Positions 23,866-32,951 of a stretch of DNA of 64,000 nt are shown here, in pieces. The stretch spans positions 1 through 64,000 of the forward strand of contig DATKCK010000015.1 of assembly GCA_035513215.1 (NCBI GenBank), written 5' to 3'. The first letter of the stretch is position 1; the number at the start of each line of letters is the position of its first letter. The position numbers and the translations under genes are program-made. The notes beneath the pieces are model-generated. The model was not told the DNA's origin, searched no databases, and saw only the letters and a program-made list of their open reading frames with translations. Source of the stretch: DATCZB01 sp035513215 (GTDB lineage: Bacteria; Pseudomonadota; Gammaproteobacteria; Steroidobacterales; Rariloculaceae).

Positions 23866-25383
23866 GTGCCGCCCGGCGGCGCTGATCTCGTCCGGCGCCG
23901 CGCCGGCGTTTGTCTGCATCTGACCTCGCTGCCCGGCCCGCACGGGATCGGCGATCTCGGCGCCCCGGCAATTCGATTCATGGACTGGATGCTGGCACAG
24001 GGCCTCAGTGTCTGGCAGTTCCTGCCGACAGTGCCGACAGGTTACGGCAATTCTCCGTATCAGCCGCTGTCGGTTTTCGCGGGCAATCCGCTGTTGATCG
24101 ATCTCGACGGGCTTGTCGAATGGGAACTCATCGACGCCGGTGAGGCCGATCGCTGCAGGCACGATTTGGACCCGGCCGTCGACTACGACCGCGTCGCCGC
24201 CGCCAAGTCGCGCGCGCTCAGGATTGCCGCCGAGCGCTTTCAGGCATCGAAGGACAGCGGACTCAACGCCGAGTTCGAGGCCTTCGTCGCCGACAATGAC
24301 GCGGCCTGGCTCGGGGATTTCGCGGCTTTCGCGATCGCGAGAGCCCTGAATGGCGGCGCGGCGTGGCCCGGCTGGGCCACGTCCGATCGACGGGCATTCG
24401 TCGACTCGCTCGAGCGCCGCTATTCGGCCGAGCTCGAGCGCGTGAAGCTGACCCAGTTCTTCTTCCATCGCCAATGGCGAGCCCTGCGTGCCGAGGCGCG
24501 CCGGCGCGGCATCATTCTGTTCGGCGAGGTACCGATCTACATGGCGCTCGACTGTGCCGACGCCTGGAGCCACCCGGAGCTGCTCTATCTCGACGACGCG
24601 TTCCGGCCCGTCGAGGTCGCCGGCGTGCCGCCCGATTACTTCAGCGCCGACGGACAGCTCTGGGGCAATCCCGTCTATCGGTGGGACGTTCACGCCGACG
24701 ACGGTTTCAGGTGGTGGATCGAGAGACTGCGCCACGCGTTGTCCGGAACCGACCTCGTCCGGCTCGATCACTTTCGGGGCTTCGACGAGTTCTGGTCGGT
24801 ACCGCTCGGCACCGGCACGGCGCGCGAAGGGCGCTGGAACGCGGGTCCGCGCCATGCGCTGTTCGACGCGCTCGTAGCCGAGCTCGGGGCAGCGCCGTTC
24901 GTCGCCGAGGATCTCGGCATCATCACGGCCTCCGTGACGGCTCTGCGCAAGGCCTATGCGCTTCCCGGGATGCAGGTGCTACAGTTTCTCGTCGAGGCGG
25001 ATGAATTCGACCTCGGTCGGATAGAGGAGGACTGCGTCTGCTATACCGGCACGCACGACAACGATACGACCGCGGGCTGGTTCGCGGGCGGGTCCGCGCC
25101 GGTCGGCGACGAGGCCGGTCGAGATCGGCAGAGAAGGATTGCCGATAACCTTGAATCAACGCAAGAAATGATACATAAGATGATGATTTACCAATGTTTC
25201 AAGAGCTCAGCCAGGATCGCAATCGCGCCGTTGCAGGACTATCTGGGGCTCGGCTCCAGCGCAAGGCTCAATACGCCGGGGCGGCCCGAAGGCAACTGGC
25301 GCTGGCGAGTGACCGAAGCTCAATTGCAGGACGCCGGCGTCGATTTCATCGATGAGCTGGTCGGGGAAACGGGGCGCGGATGA
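23866..25383 (+). CDS. malQ: 4-alpha-glucanotransferase (amylomaltase, GH77)
   Basis: 505 residues from GTG 23866. Starts RRAGVCLHLTSLPGPHGIGDLG, the conserved amylomaltase entrance; continues with LPTVPTGYGNSPYQPLS, IYMALDCADAW, VAGVPPDYFSADGQLWGNPVY, catalytic nucleophile Asp in VRLDHFRGF and the acid Glu in VAEDLGII. GH77 enzymes transfer maltodextrin segments and work on short chains released from glycogen. Its TGA overlaps the ATG of glgC by 4 bases (ATGA), and it starts one base after metF. Confidence 0.97.
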   Translation: MPPGGADLVRRRAGVCLHLTSLPGPHGIGDLGAPAIRFMDWMLAQGLSVWQFLPTVPTGYGNSPYQPLSVFAGNPLLIDLDGLVEWELIDAGEADRCRHDLDPAVDYDRVAAAKSRALRIAAERFQASKDSGLNAEFEAFVADNDAAWLGDFAAFAIARALNGGAAWPGWATSDRRAFVDSLERRYSAELERVKLTQFFFHRQWRALRAEARRRGIILFGEVPIYMALDCADAWSHPELLYLDDAFRPVEVAGVPPDYFSADGQLWGNPVYRWDVHADDGFRWWIERLRHALSGTDLVRLDHFRGFDEFWSVPLGTGTAREGRWNAGPRHALFDALVAELGAAPFVAEDLGIITASVTALRKAYALPGMQVLQFLVEADEFDLGRIEEDCVCYTGTHDNDTTAGWFAGGSAPVGDEAGRDRQRRIADNLESTQEMIHKMMIYQCFKSSARIAIAPLQDYLGLGSSARLNTPGRPEGNWRWRVTEAQLQDAGVDFIDELVGETGRG

Positions 25384-26663
25384 CCGACAAGCCCCTGCGC
25401 GAGGACCGCCGCTTCGTCAGCCGGATCACACGGGACACGCTGGCTCTCGTGATGGCCGGCGGCAAGGGCTCGCGGCTCCACGAGTTGACGCGCTGGCGGG
25501 CCAAGCCCTCGATCCATTTCGGCGGGCACTTCCGCCTGATCGACTTTCCGCTGTCGAACTGCATCAACTCAGGCATAGGCCGTATCGGCGTGCTGACGCA
25601 ATACAAGGCGCATTCGCTGATTCGACATCTCGTGCAGGGCTGGACCTGGCGCCTCCGGATGGGGCGCGAGTTTCTCGAGATCCTGCCGGCGTCGCAACGC
25701 ACGGGCGGCGAGTGGTACCGCGGCACCGCGGACGCCGTCTACCAGAATCTCGACATCATCCGGACCCATGAGCCGTCGTTCGTGCTGCTGCTCGCCGGCG
25801 ATCACGTCTACAAGATGGATTACGGTCCGATGATCGCGGCGCACGTCAAGACCGAAGCCGATCTGACGGTCTCCTGCGTCGAGGTGCCGCTCGAGGAGGC
25901 GGCGGGCAGCTACGGCGTCATGACGGTCGACGCCGAAGGCCGCGTGCTTGCATTCACGGAGAAGCCGGAGCGACCCGATTCGATTCCCGGAAAGCCCGGC
26001 CTTTGCCTCGCTTCGATGGGCAACTATGTCTTCAATACGCGCTTCCTCTACGAACAGGTGATTCTGGACGCCGACAACCCGCGAACGCAGCACGATTTCG
26101 GCAAGGACATCCTTCCCTACGCCGTCGCCCGCCACCGCGTGTTCGCCTACCCGTTTCGAGATGCCGAGAGCGACAGCCAGGTTTACTGGCGCGATGTCGG
26201 CACGCTCGATGCGTTCTGGCAGGCCAACATGGAGCTCGTTTCGGTCTCGCCGGAGCTCAATCTCTACGACGAGATCTGGCCGATCCTGACCAATCAAATG
26301 ATGGCGCCGCCGGCCAAGTTCGTGTTCGACGACGACGACCGGCGCGGCGTGGCGATCGATTCGCTGGTCAGCGCCGGCAGCATCGTCTCGGGCGCCAGAG
26401 TGTTGCACAGCCTCCTGTCCTTCAACGTGACGATCGAGGCGCGCTCGGAAGTCAGGGAGAGCGTCATCAACCCCGAGGTTGCTATCGGGCGCAACTGCCG
26501 GATTCGCCGGGCCATCGTCGATCGCGGATCGCTGGTCCCCGACGGAACCGTCATCGGAGAGGATGCCGAGGCGGACCGCGCGCGCGGCTTCCGCGTCACC
26601 GACAGCGGCCTCGTGCTCGTCACGCCCGACATGCTCGGGCAGCGTCTGCATTTCACGCGCTAG
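25380..26663 (+). CDS. glgC: Glucose-1-phosphate adenylyltransferase
   Basis: 427 residues, as for E. coli GlgC. VMAGGKGSRLHELT is the nucleotide-binding loop, KPSIHFGGHFRLIDF the activator/substrate region, GTADAVYQNLDII the catalytic GTADA motif, VYKMDYGPMI includes the metal-binding Asp, and FTEKPERPDS the glucose-1-phosphate-binding Lys. The left-handed beta-helix C-terminal part is present. It makes ADP-glucose, the committed step. ATGA overlap with malQ at 25380-25383 indicates coupled translation. Its TAG is followed 12 bases later by a strong Shine-Dalgarno for glgA. Confidence 0.97.
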   Translation: MTDKPLREDRRFVSRITRDTLALVMAGGKGSRLHELTRWRAKPSIHFGGHFRLIDFPLSNCINSGIGRIGVLTQYKAHSLIRHLVQGWTWRLRMGREFLEILPASQRTGGEWYRGTADAVYQNLDIIRTHEPSFVLLLAGDHVYKMDYGPMIAAHVKTEADLTVSCVEVPLEEAAGSYGVMTVDAEGRVLAFTEKPERPDSIPGKPGLCLASMGNYVFNTRFLYEQVILDADNPRTQHDFGKDILPYAVARHRVFAYPFRDAESDSQVYWRDVGTLDAFWQANMELVSVSPELNLYDEIWPILTNQMMAPPAKFVFDDDDRRGVAIDSLVSAGSIVSGARVLHSLLSFNVTIEARSEVRESVINPEVAIGRNCRIRRAIVDRGSLVPDGTVIGEDAEADRARGFRVTDSGLVLVTPDMLGQRLHFTR

Positions 26664-26672
26664 AGTTCTGGC

Positions 26673-26678
26673 AGGAGG
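26673..26678 (+). promoter_or_regulatory. AGGAGG ribosome binding site, apparently serving an ATT start of glgA
   Basis: A perfect AGGAGG lies 9 bases before ATT 26688 but 30 bases before the first ATG (26709) of the glgA frame. There is no ATG, GTG, TTG or CTG between them in that frame. Starting at ATT restores the usual short strand (SSKWIFMAAAENG) found at the N-terminus of this GlgA branch. Confidence 0.6.
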
Positions 26679-26708
26679 CCGGCCGCTATTTCGTCGAAGT
26701 GGATCTTC

Positions 26709-28250
26709 ATGGCTGCCGCCGAGAACGGCGGCCTGCCCGGCGGCAAGATCGGCGGCATGGGCGACGTGATTCGCGGTTTGCCGAAGGCGCTGGCGCGCCG
26801 CGGCCATCGCGTCTCGGTGCTGACGCCGTCATACGGGTTTCTGGCCGAGGCGTCTGGCGCGAGGTCGATCGGGACGGTGAAAGTCCGTTTCGCCGGCGAG
26901 CTCGAGACCTGCGAGTGGCTCGAGGCGCCGGGCGACGTCGCCGGCGTCGACCATTATCTGCTCGAGAGCCCCCGGTTTTCGCCGCGCGGCGGCGGCCGGA
27001 TCTATCACGACGATGGCGGCGCGGCGCCGTTCGCGACCGACGCAACGAAGTTCGCTTTCTTCAGCGCCGCCGCCGGCGCTCTCGTCGGCGAGCTCGAGCG
27101 CGCGCCCGATGTTCTGCATCTGCATGACTGGCATCTCGGGCTGCTGCTGCTGTTGTGCCGTTACGATCCTCGCTACGCTGCCCTGAAGGCGATCAGGACG
27201 GTTTTCACGATTCACAACCTCGCCCTTCAGGGCACGCGCCCGCTTGATGGCGACGAGTCCTCGCTGAAGCGCTGGGTCCCCGACCTCGAGGTCCCGGAGG
27301 ATATCGTGGCCGACCCCCGTTTCGCGCTCTGCGTCAATCCGCTCGCGGTCGCGATCCGCCTCGCGGACGTCGTGAACACCGTCTCGCCGACCTACGCGAA
27401 GGAGATCGTCGTGCCGGGCGACGAGAAGCGCGGGAGCCGGGGCGGGGAGGGGCTCGAAGGACTGCTTGCCGCGCGGGACCGGCAAGGGGCGCTGATCGGC
27501 ATTCTGAACGGCTGCGAGTATCGTCAAAGCCCGCCGCCGAAGCCGACGTGGAAGCGACTCGTCGCTCTGATGCACGAGGAGCTCCTGGGCTGGATCGCCG
27601 GCGGCAGCTACGTCGATGCCGGCGCCTATCTCGCCGAGCGGCAGATCGGGGTGCTGCCCGGCCGCGGTCCGGCCGTGATCGCCACCAGCATCGGCCGCGT
27701 GACCGAGCAGAAGCTGGCACTGCTGCGCCAGGAGGTCGGCCGCACGGCGACCGCTCTCGATCGCGTGCTCGCGGTGCTCGATCCCGGCGTCCTGATACTG
27801 CTCGGCAGCGGGGACTCCGAGTACGAGCGCTTCCTCAAGCAGGCCATGCTGCGGCATCCGAACTTTCTCTTTCTCGAAGGGTACTCGGACCGCCTGGCCG
27901 AGGCGCTGTACGCGGCCGGTGACGTCTTTCTGATGCCAAGCGTCTTCGAACCTTGCGGCATCAGCCAGATGCTGGCCATGGGCGCGGGTCAGCCCTGCGT
28001 TGCCCACGCCGTCGGTGGCTTGCGCGATACGGTGACGAAGGCCAACGGCTTTCCGTTCGGCGGCGCGACGCCGCGACAGCAGGCCCAGAATTTCGTTCGC
28101 CAGGTCGCCGCGGCCGTCAACACGAGGCTCGGCCGGCCCGAGAGATGGCTCGCCCTGACGAATGCCGCCCGGGGCGAGAGATTCACGTGGGATGCCAGCG
28201 CCGGCCGCTACCTGAGCGAGGTCTATGCCTTCGATAGCGTCACCGGCTGA
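26709..28250 (+). CDS. glgA: Glycogen synthase (ADP-glucose type, GT5)
   Basis: 513 residues from ATG 26709, or 520 from a probable ATT at 26688 (see the ribosome binding site at 26673). The N-terminal AAENGGLPGGKIGGMGDVIR is the K-x-G-G-x-G-D ADP-glucose loop in the form seen in gammaproteobacterial GlgA; HLHDWHLGLLL, FTIHNLALQG and the C-terminal FEPCGISQMLAMGAGQPCVAHAVGGLRDTV carry the catalytic glutamate and donor pocket. The enzyme elongates alpha-1,4-glucan. Its last 26 bases overlap glgB. The apparently missing canonical start codon is the main oddity. Confidence 0.95.
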   Translation: MAAAENGGLPGGKIGGMGDVIRGLPKALARRGHRVSVLTPSYGFLAEASGARSIGTVKVRFAGELETCEWLEAPGDVAGVDHYLLESPRFSPRGGGRIYHDDGGAAPFATDATKFAFFSAAAGALVGELERAPDVLHLHDWHLGLLLLLCRYDPRYAALKAIRTVFTIHNLALQGTRPLDGDESSLKRWVPDLEVPEDIVADPRFALCVNPLAVAIRLADVVNTVSPTYAKEIVVPGDEKRGSRGGEGLEGLLAARDRQGALIGILNGCEYRQSPPPKPTWKRLVALMHEELLGWIAGGSYVDAGAYLAERQIGVLPGRGPAVIATSIGRVTEQKLALLRQEVGRTATALDRVLAVLDPGVLILLGSGDSEYERFLKQAMLRHPNFLFLEGYSDRLAEALYAAGDVFLMPSVFEPCGISQMLAMGAGQPCVAHAVGGLRDTVTKANGFPFGGATPRQQAQNFVRQVAAAVNTRLGRPERWLALTNAARGERFTWDASAGRYLSEVYAFDSVTG

Positions 28251-30462
28251 CAGCGAGCTCAACGCTGCCGCTTTGCTCGCAAGGGGCGCGCACGCCGATC
28301 CTTTCGCGTTCCTCGGCCCGCACAGCGTCGGCGGCAAGCTTCGGATTCGCAGCTTTCAGCCGCAGGCCGATACAGTCGCGGTTATCGGCGAGGACGGCAC
28401 ACCGCTCGCTGCCATGGCGCGGATAGGGCCGGGCGGGCTGTTCGCCGCGGATCTCGAGAACGGGCAGGCCGTCGCCGAACACTATCGGTTACGCCTCGGC
28501 ACGAGCGGCGGAGAAGCTCGCGACGTCGAGGACCCGTACCGCTTTTCTTCCGCGCTCGGTGAGTTCGATCTGCACCTGATCGGCGAAGGCTCGCATCATC
28601 TCCTTTATGATCGCCTCGGCGCGCATCGAATGCGGCATCGGGGGGTCGACGGTGTCCAGTTTGCCGTCTGGGCCCCGAACGCGGGCCGGGTCAGCGTCGT
28701 CGGCGATTTCAACGACTGGGACGGCCGGCGCCACTCGATGCGGCGCCACCCGTCGGTCGGGATCTGGGATATCTTCGTTCCCGGTGTTGCGCCCGGATCG
28801 AGGTACAAGTTCGAGTTGCTCGATGCGGCCGGGGCGCTGCTGCCGCTGAAGGCCGACCCCTTCGCTCGCTTCTCCGAGCAAGCGCCGGGCAATGCATCGA
28901 TCGTCTTCGAAAGCGCGTACGAATGGCGCGACGGCGAGTGGCGCGCGGGCGGCACGGCGAGCCTCGGCTTCGACCGGCCCGTCAGCATCTACGAGGTGCA
29001 CCTCGGGAGCTGGCGGCGCAAGGTCGAGGAGGGCGGACGGTGGCTCAGCTACGCCGAGCTCGCGGCCGAGCTCATTCCGTATGTCCTTGACATGGGCTTC
29101 ACGCACATCGAGCTCCTGCCGGTCAGCGAGCATCCGTTCGGCGGCTCGTGGGGCTATCAGCCCGTGGGGCTCTTTGCGCCGACGTCGCGCTTCGGCTCAC
29201 CGGACGATTTCCGCCGATTCGTCGACGAGTGCCATCGCAACGGGATCGGCGTCGTCCTCGACTGGGTCGGTGCTCACTTTCCCGGCGACGAGCACGGACT
29301 CGGACGTTTCGACGGCTCCGCGCTCTACGAGCATGAGGATCCGAGGCGCGGCGTGCACACCGACTGGCATACGCTGGTTTTCAACTACGGTCGCGCGGAA
29401 GTCGCGAATTACCTGATCGCCAATGCGCTCTACTGGATCCAGGAATTCCACGTCGACGCGCTCAGGCTCGATGCCGTGGCGTCGATGCTCTACCTCGACT
29501 ACTCGCGCCGGGACGGCGAGTGGGTGCCGAATGAGCACGGCGGCAACGAGAATCTCGAGGCGATCGCATTTCTGCGCCGGCTCAACACGCTCGTTCATGC
29601 GGCCGGCGGGCTGACGATCGCCGAAGAGTCGACCGCCTGGCCCGCCGTAACCCGGCCGGTCGAGCACGCGGGACTCGGTTTCAGCTACAAGTGGAATATG
29701 GGCTGGATGAACGATACCTTGCGCTACGTCGCTGAAGATCCCGTCCATCGCAAATATCATCACGACCGGATGACGTTCAGCATGGTCTACGCGTTCAACG
29801 AGAACTTCGTGCTGCCGCTATCGCACGACGAGGTCGTTCACGGCAAGCGCTCGATCATCGGGCGCATGCCGGGCGACGACTGGCAGCGGTTTGCCAATCT
29901 GCGCTGCTACTTCGGCTTCATGTTTGCCCACCCGGGAAAGAAGCTCCTGTTCATGGGCAGCGAGCTCGCGCAGCCGGACGAATGGCATCACGACCACTCG
30001 CTCGACTGGCATCTGCTCGACCTGCCGATGCATGCCGGCGTTCAGAGGCTGGTCCGGGATCTGAACCGGCTCTATGCGGCGACGGCGCCGCTTCACGAGA
30101 TCGACTACGAGCCGGCGGGGTTCCGCTGGCTCAATTGCGACGACCGGGCAAGCAGCGTGTTCTCGCTCGCGCGACTCGATCGCAGCGGCCGGGTGCTCGT
30201 CGCGGTCAGCAATTTCACGCCGGTGGTCCGCGAGGAATACGCGCTCGGCGTTCCCGCTCCCGGAAAGTACATCGAGGTGCTCAACACCGACGCCGTCGAG
30301 TACGGCGGAGCGGGCGTCGGCAATCTCGGCGGAGTCGATGCCCGCAACGAGCCGCGGGATTGGCTCCCGGCAACGATGCGCTTACGATTGCCACCGCTGG
30401 CGACGGTATTTTTTTCTCAAGCCAATGAGTCCTCAATGATCGCGGAGTGCAGACACGGATGA
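28225..30462 (+). CDS. glgB: 1,4-alpha-glucan branching enzyme
   Basis: 745 residues: an N-terminal CBM48-type pair (HADPFAFLGPHSVGG; FAVWAPNAGRVSVVGDFNDWDGR) and a GH13_9 barrel with DWVGAHFPGDEHGL, nucleophile Asp in VDALRLDAVASM, acid Glu in IAEESTAWP and the LSHDEVVHGKRS stabiliser. Length and the double N-terminal extension match E. coli-type GlgB. It introduces alpha-1,6 branches. The start ATG lies within glgA, and its TGA shares four bases with the glgP ATG at 30459. Confidence 0.97.
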   Translation: MPSIASPADSELNAAALLARGAHADPFAFLGPHSVGGKLRIRSFQPQADTVAVIGEDGTPLAAMARIGPGGLFAADLENGQAVAEHYRLRLGTSGGEARDVEDPYRFSSALGEFDLHLIGEGSHHLLYDRLGAHRMRHRGVDGVQFAVWAPNAGRVSVVGDFNDWDGRRHSMRRHPSVGIWDIFVPGVAPGSRYKFELLDAAGALLPLKADPFARFSEQAPGNASIVFESAYEWRDGEWRAGGTASLGFDRPVSIYEVHLGSWRRKVEEGGRWLSYAELAAELIPYVLDMGFTHIELLPVSEHPFGGSWGYQPVGLFAPTSRFGSPDDFRRFVDECHRNGIGVVLDWVGAHFPGDEHGLGRFDGSALYEHEDPRRGVHTDWHTLVFNYGRAEVANYLIANALYWIQEFHVDALRLDAVASMLYLDYSRRDGEWVPNEHGGNENLEAIAFLRRLNTLVHAAGGLTIAEESTAWPAVTRPVEHAGLGFSYKWNMGWMNDTLRYVAEDPVHRKYHHDRMTFSMVYAFNENFVLPLSHDEVVHGKRSIIGRMPGDDWQRFANLRCYFGFMFAHPGKKLLFMGSELAQPDEWHHDHSLDWHLLDLPMHAGVQRLVRDLNRLYAATAPLHEIDYEPAGFRWLNCDDRASSVFSLARLDRSGRVLVAVSNFTPVVREEYALGVPAPGKYIEVLNTDAVEYGGAGVGNLGGVDARNEPRDWLPATMRLRLPPLATVFFSQANESSMIAECRHG

Positions 30463-32951
30463 CTGCGACTGGCGAAAGCAGCGCGGTGAGAAGCCGGATC
30501 CTGACGGCACCGCCGTTGCCGATGGACACGGATGCCATCGTGCGGGACTTCACGCACTATTTTCGGCATACGCTCGGGCGCACCGTTTTGGCGCACGATT
30601 CGCCTTTCGTCTATCGCGCGCTCGTGCTCACGCTGCGGGATCGCCTCGTAGAGCGGCTCAACCGCACCATGCTCGACGTCGACACGCGGGGCAGCCGGCA
30701 GGCCTGCTATCTGTCGCTCGAGTATCTGATGGGGAGGCTGTTGCGCAACGCCGTCCTGAATCTCGGGCTCGAGGAGGCCTGTACGCAGGCCTTCGACCGT
30801 CTCGGGCTCTCGTACGCGGACGTGCTCGAGTCCGAGCACGATACCGGGCTCGGCAACGGCGGCCTCGGCCGCCTGGCGGCGTGCTTCCTCGATAGCTGCG
30901 CGACGCTGCAATTGCCCGTCATCGGTTACGGCCTGCGCTACCGCTATGGCATGTTCCGGCAGCTGATCGAGAATGGCCGCCAGGTCGAGGAGCCGGACAA
31001 CTGGCTCGACGACGGATTTCCGTGGGAAATCGGGCGCATCGAGCTGACCCAGCGGGTCCGGTTCGGAGGGCGAACCGAGCAGTATGTGGACAGCACCGGC
31101 GCGCCGCGTTACCGCTGGGTCGATACTCACGACGTGCTGGCCGTGCCGTTCGACGTGCCGATCCCGGGCTACAGAAACGACTGCGTCAACATGCTAAGGC
31201 TCTGGCGGGCCAAGGCGACCGATGCGTTCGATCTCGACGAGTTCAACGCCGGGAGCTACGCCGATTCGGTGGCGGCCAAGACGGCGGCCGAGAACATCAC
31301 GATGGTGCTCTATCCGAACGCGAGCAGCGAGAGCGGGCGGGAGCTCAGGCTGCGGCAGCAGTATTTTCTCGCCTCGGCGAGCCTGCAGGACCGCATCCGC
31401 CACTGGACCGAGAGCCGCGGCCGCGACTTCGCGGGCTTCGAGGATCAGTTCTGCTTTCAGCTCAACGACACGCATCCGGCAATCGCCGTGGCCGAGCTCA
31501 TGCGCATTCTCCTCGACGACTACGGGCTGCCCTGGGAGCGGGCCTTCGAAATCACGCAGAAGACGATGGCGTACACGAATCATACGCTTCTGCCGGAGGC
31601 GCTCGAGACCTGGCCCGTCGCTACGCTCGAGCGCCTGCTGCCGCGCCTTTTGGGCATCATCGCCGAGATCAACGCGCAATTCCTGACCGAGGTCCGCAAG
31701 CGCTGGCCCGGCGACGAGGAGAAATTGCGCGCGATGTCGCTGATCGGTGAGGGGCCGGTGCCGCAAGTCCGCATGGCCTATCTCGCGATCGTCGGCAGCT
31801 TCTCGGTCAACGGTGTCGCCGAGCTTCACTCGAAGCTGTTGCGCGAGGGCCTGTTTCGCGATTTCGCGCAGTTCGAGCCTGCGAAGTTCAATTCCAAGAC
31901 CAACGGCGTGACACCGCGCCGCTGGCTCGCGGCCTGCAATCCCGCGCTTGCGGCCCTGATCACGGAGACGATTGGCGAAGGCTGGGTAACGGATCTCGGG
32001 CGCCTCGGCGAGCTCGCGGGGCATGCCGACGATCCCGGGTTCCGCGCACGCTGGCGCCAGGTCAAACACGCGAACAAGCAGCAGCTTTGCCGGTTCATCG
32101 AATCGCGCACGGGTATCGCGCTCGATCCGGGCATGCTGTTCGACGTTCAGGTCAAGCGCATCCACGAATACAAGCGCCAAGCGCTGAACGTCCTCCACGC
32201 GATCAACCTCTACGATCGAATCAAGCGCCGCGACGCGCCGGACTTCGTGCCACGGGCCATCGTGATCGGCGGCAAGGCGGCGCCGGGCTATCACATGGCG
32301 AAAGAGATCATCAAGTTCGCCAGTAACGTGGCGGCCGTCATCAACTCGGATCCGGATACGCGGGGCAGGCTGCGCTGCGTCTTTGTGCCCGACTACAACG
32401 TGTCGGCGATGGAGCTGATCTGTCCGGCAGCCGACCTCTCCTCGCAGATCTCGACGGCCGGCAAGGAGGCGTCCGGAACGGGCAACATGAAGCTGATGAT
32501 GAACGGGGCGGTCACGATCGGCACGCTCGACGGCGCCAATGTCGAGATTCTCGAAGCCGTCGGTAGGCAAAATTTCTTCCAGTTCGGCCTGACGGTCGAA
32601 GAGATCGAGTCGATGCGCGGAAGCTACGACCCGGAATCGATCATCGCAGCCGATGAGGACCTCGCGCGCGTCTTCCATCTGATAGTAAGCGCGACATTCA
32701 ACGCGTCGGAGCCTGGTATCTTCGACGGCGTCGTCGGCGCGATGCGCGAGCGCCACGATCCCTGGATGACGGTCGCCGATGCCCCCGCGTTCTTTGCCGC
32801 GCACGAAGCCGCGGCCGCGAAGTTCAGAGACGTCGAGGACTGGACTCGCATGAGCATTCTGAATACGGCCGCATCGGGCCGGTTTTCCTCGGACCGGACG
32901 ATAAGAGCGTACAACGAGGAAATATGGCGGCTGGAGCCGCTCGGTCCTTGA
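30459..32951 (+). CDS. glgP: Glycogen/starch/alpha-glucan phosphorylase
   Basis: 830 residues from ATG 30459, which overlaps the glgB stop as ATGA; a GTG at 30447 adds four residues. GNGGLGRLAACFLDS, the RYGMFRQ region, FQLNDTHPAIAVAELMR, KTNGVTPRRW and the pyridoxal-phosphate site EASGTGNMKLMMNG are conserved. The enzyme releases glucose-1-phosphate from glycogen using PLP as acid. Placing it between branching and debranching enzyme genes means synthesis and breakdown enzymes are made together. The 3' end overlaps glgX by 28 bases. Confidence 0.97.
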   Translation: MTATGESSAVRSRILTAPPLPMDTDAIVRDFTHYFRHTLGRTVLAHDSPFVYRALVLTLRDRLVERLNRTMLDVDTRGSRQACYLSLEYLMGRLLRNAVLNLGLEEACTQAFDRLGLSYADVLESEHDTGLGNGGLGRLAACFLDSCATLQLPVIGYGLRYRYGMFRQLIENGRQVEEPDNWLDDGFPWEIGRIELTQRVRFGGRTEQYVDSTGAPRYRWVDTHDVLAVPFDVPIPGYRNDCVNMLRLWRAKATDAFDLDEFNAGSYADSVAAKTAAENITMVLYPNASSESGRELRLRQQYFLASASLQDRIRHWTESRGRDFAGFEDQFCFQLNDTHPAIAVAELMRILLDDYGLPWERAFEITQKTMAYTNHTLLPEALETWPVATLERLLPRLLGIIAEINAQFLTEVRKRWPGDEEKLRAMSLIGEGPVPQVRMAYLAIVGSFSVNGVAELHSKLLREGLFRDFAQFEPAKFNSKTNGVTPRRWLAACNPALAALITETIGEGWVTDLGRLGELAGHADDPGFRARWRQVKHANKQQLCRFIESRTGIALDPGMLFDVQVKRIHEYKRQALNVLHAINLYDRIKRRDAPDFVPRAIVIGGKAAPGYHMAKEIIKFASNVAAVINSDPDTRGRLRCVFVPDYNVSAMELICPAADLSSQISTAGKEASGTGNMKLMMNGAVTIGTLDGANVEILEAVGRQNFFQFGLTVEEIESMRGSYDPESIIAADEDLARVFHLIVSATFNASEPGIFDGVVGAMRERHDPWMTVADAPAFFAAHEAAAAKFRDVEDWTRMSILNTAASGRFSSDRTIRAYNEEIWRLEPLGP

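Noticed and set aside
26829..28337. 502-codon minus-strand frame
   Set aside because: Antisense to glgA.
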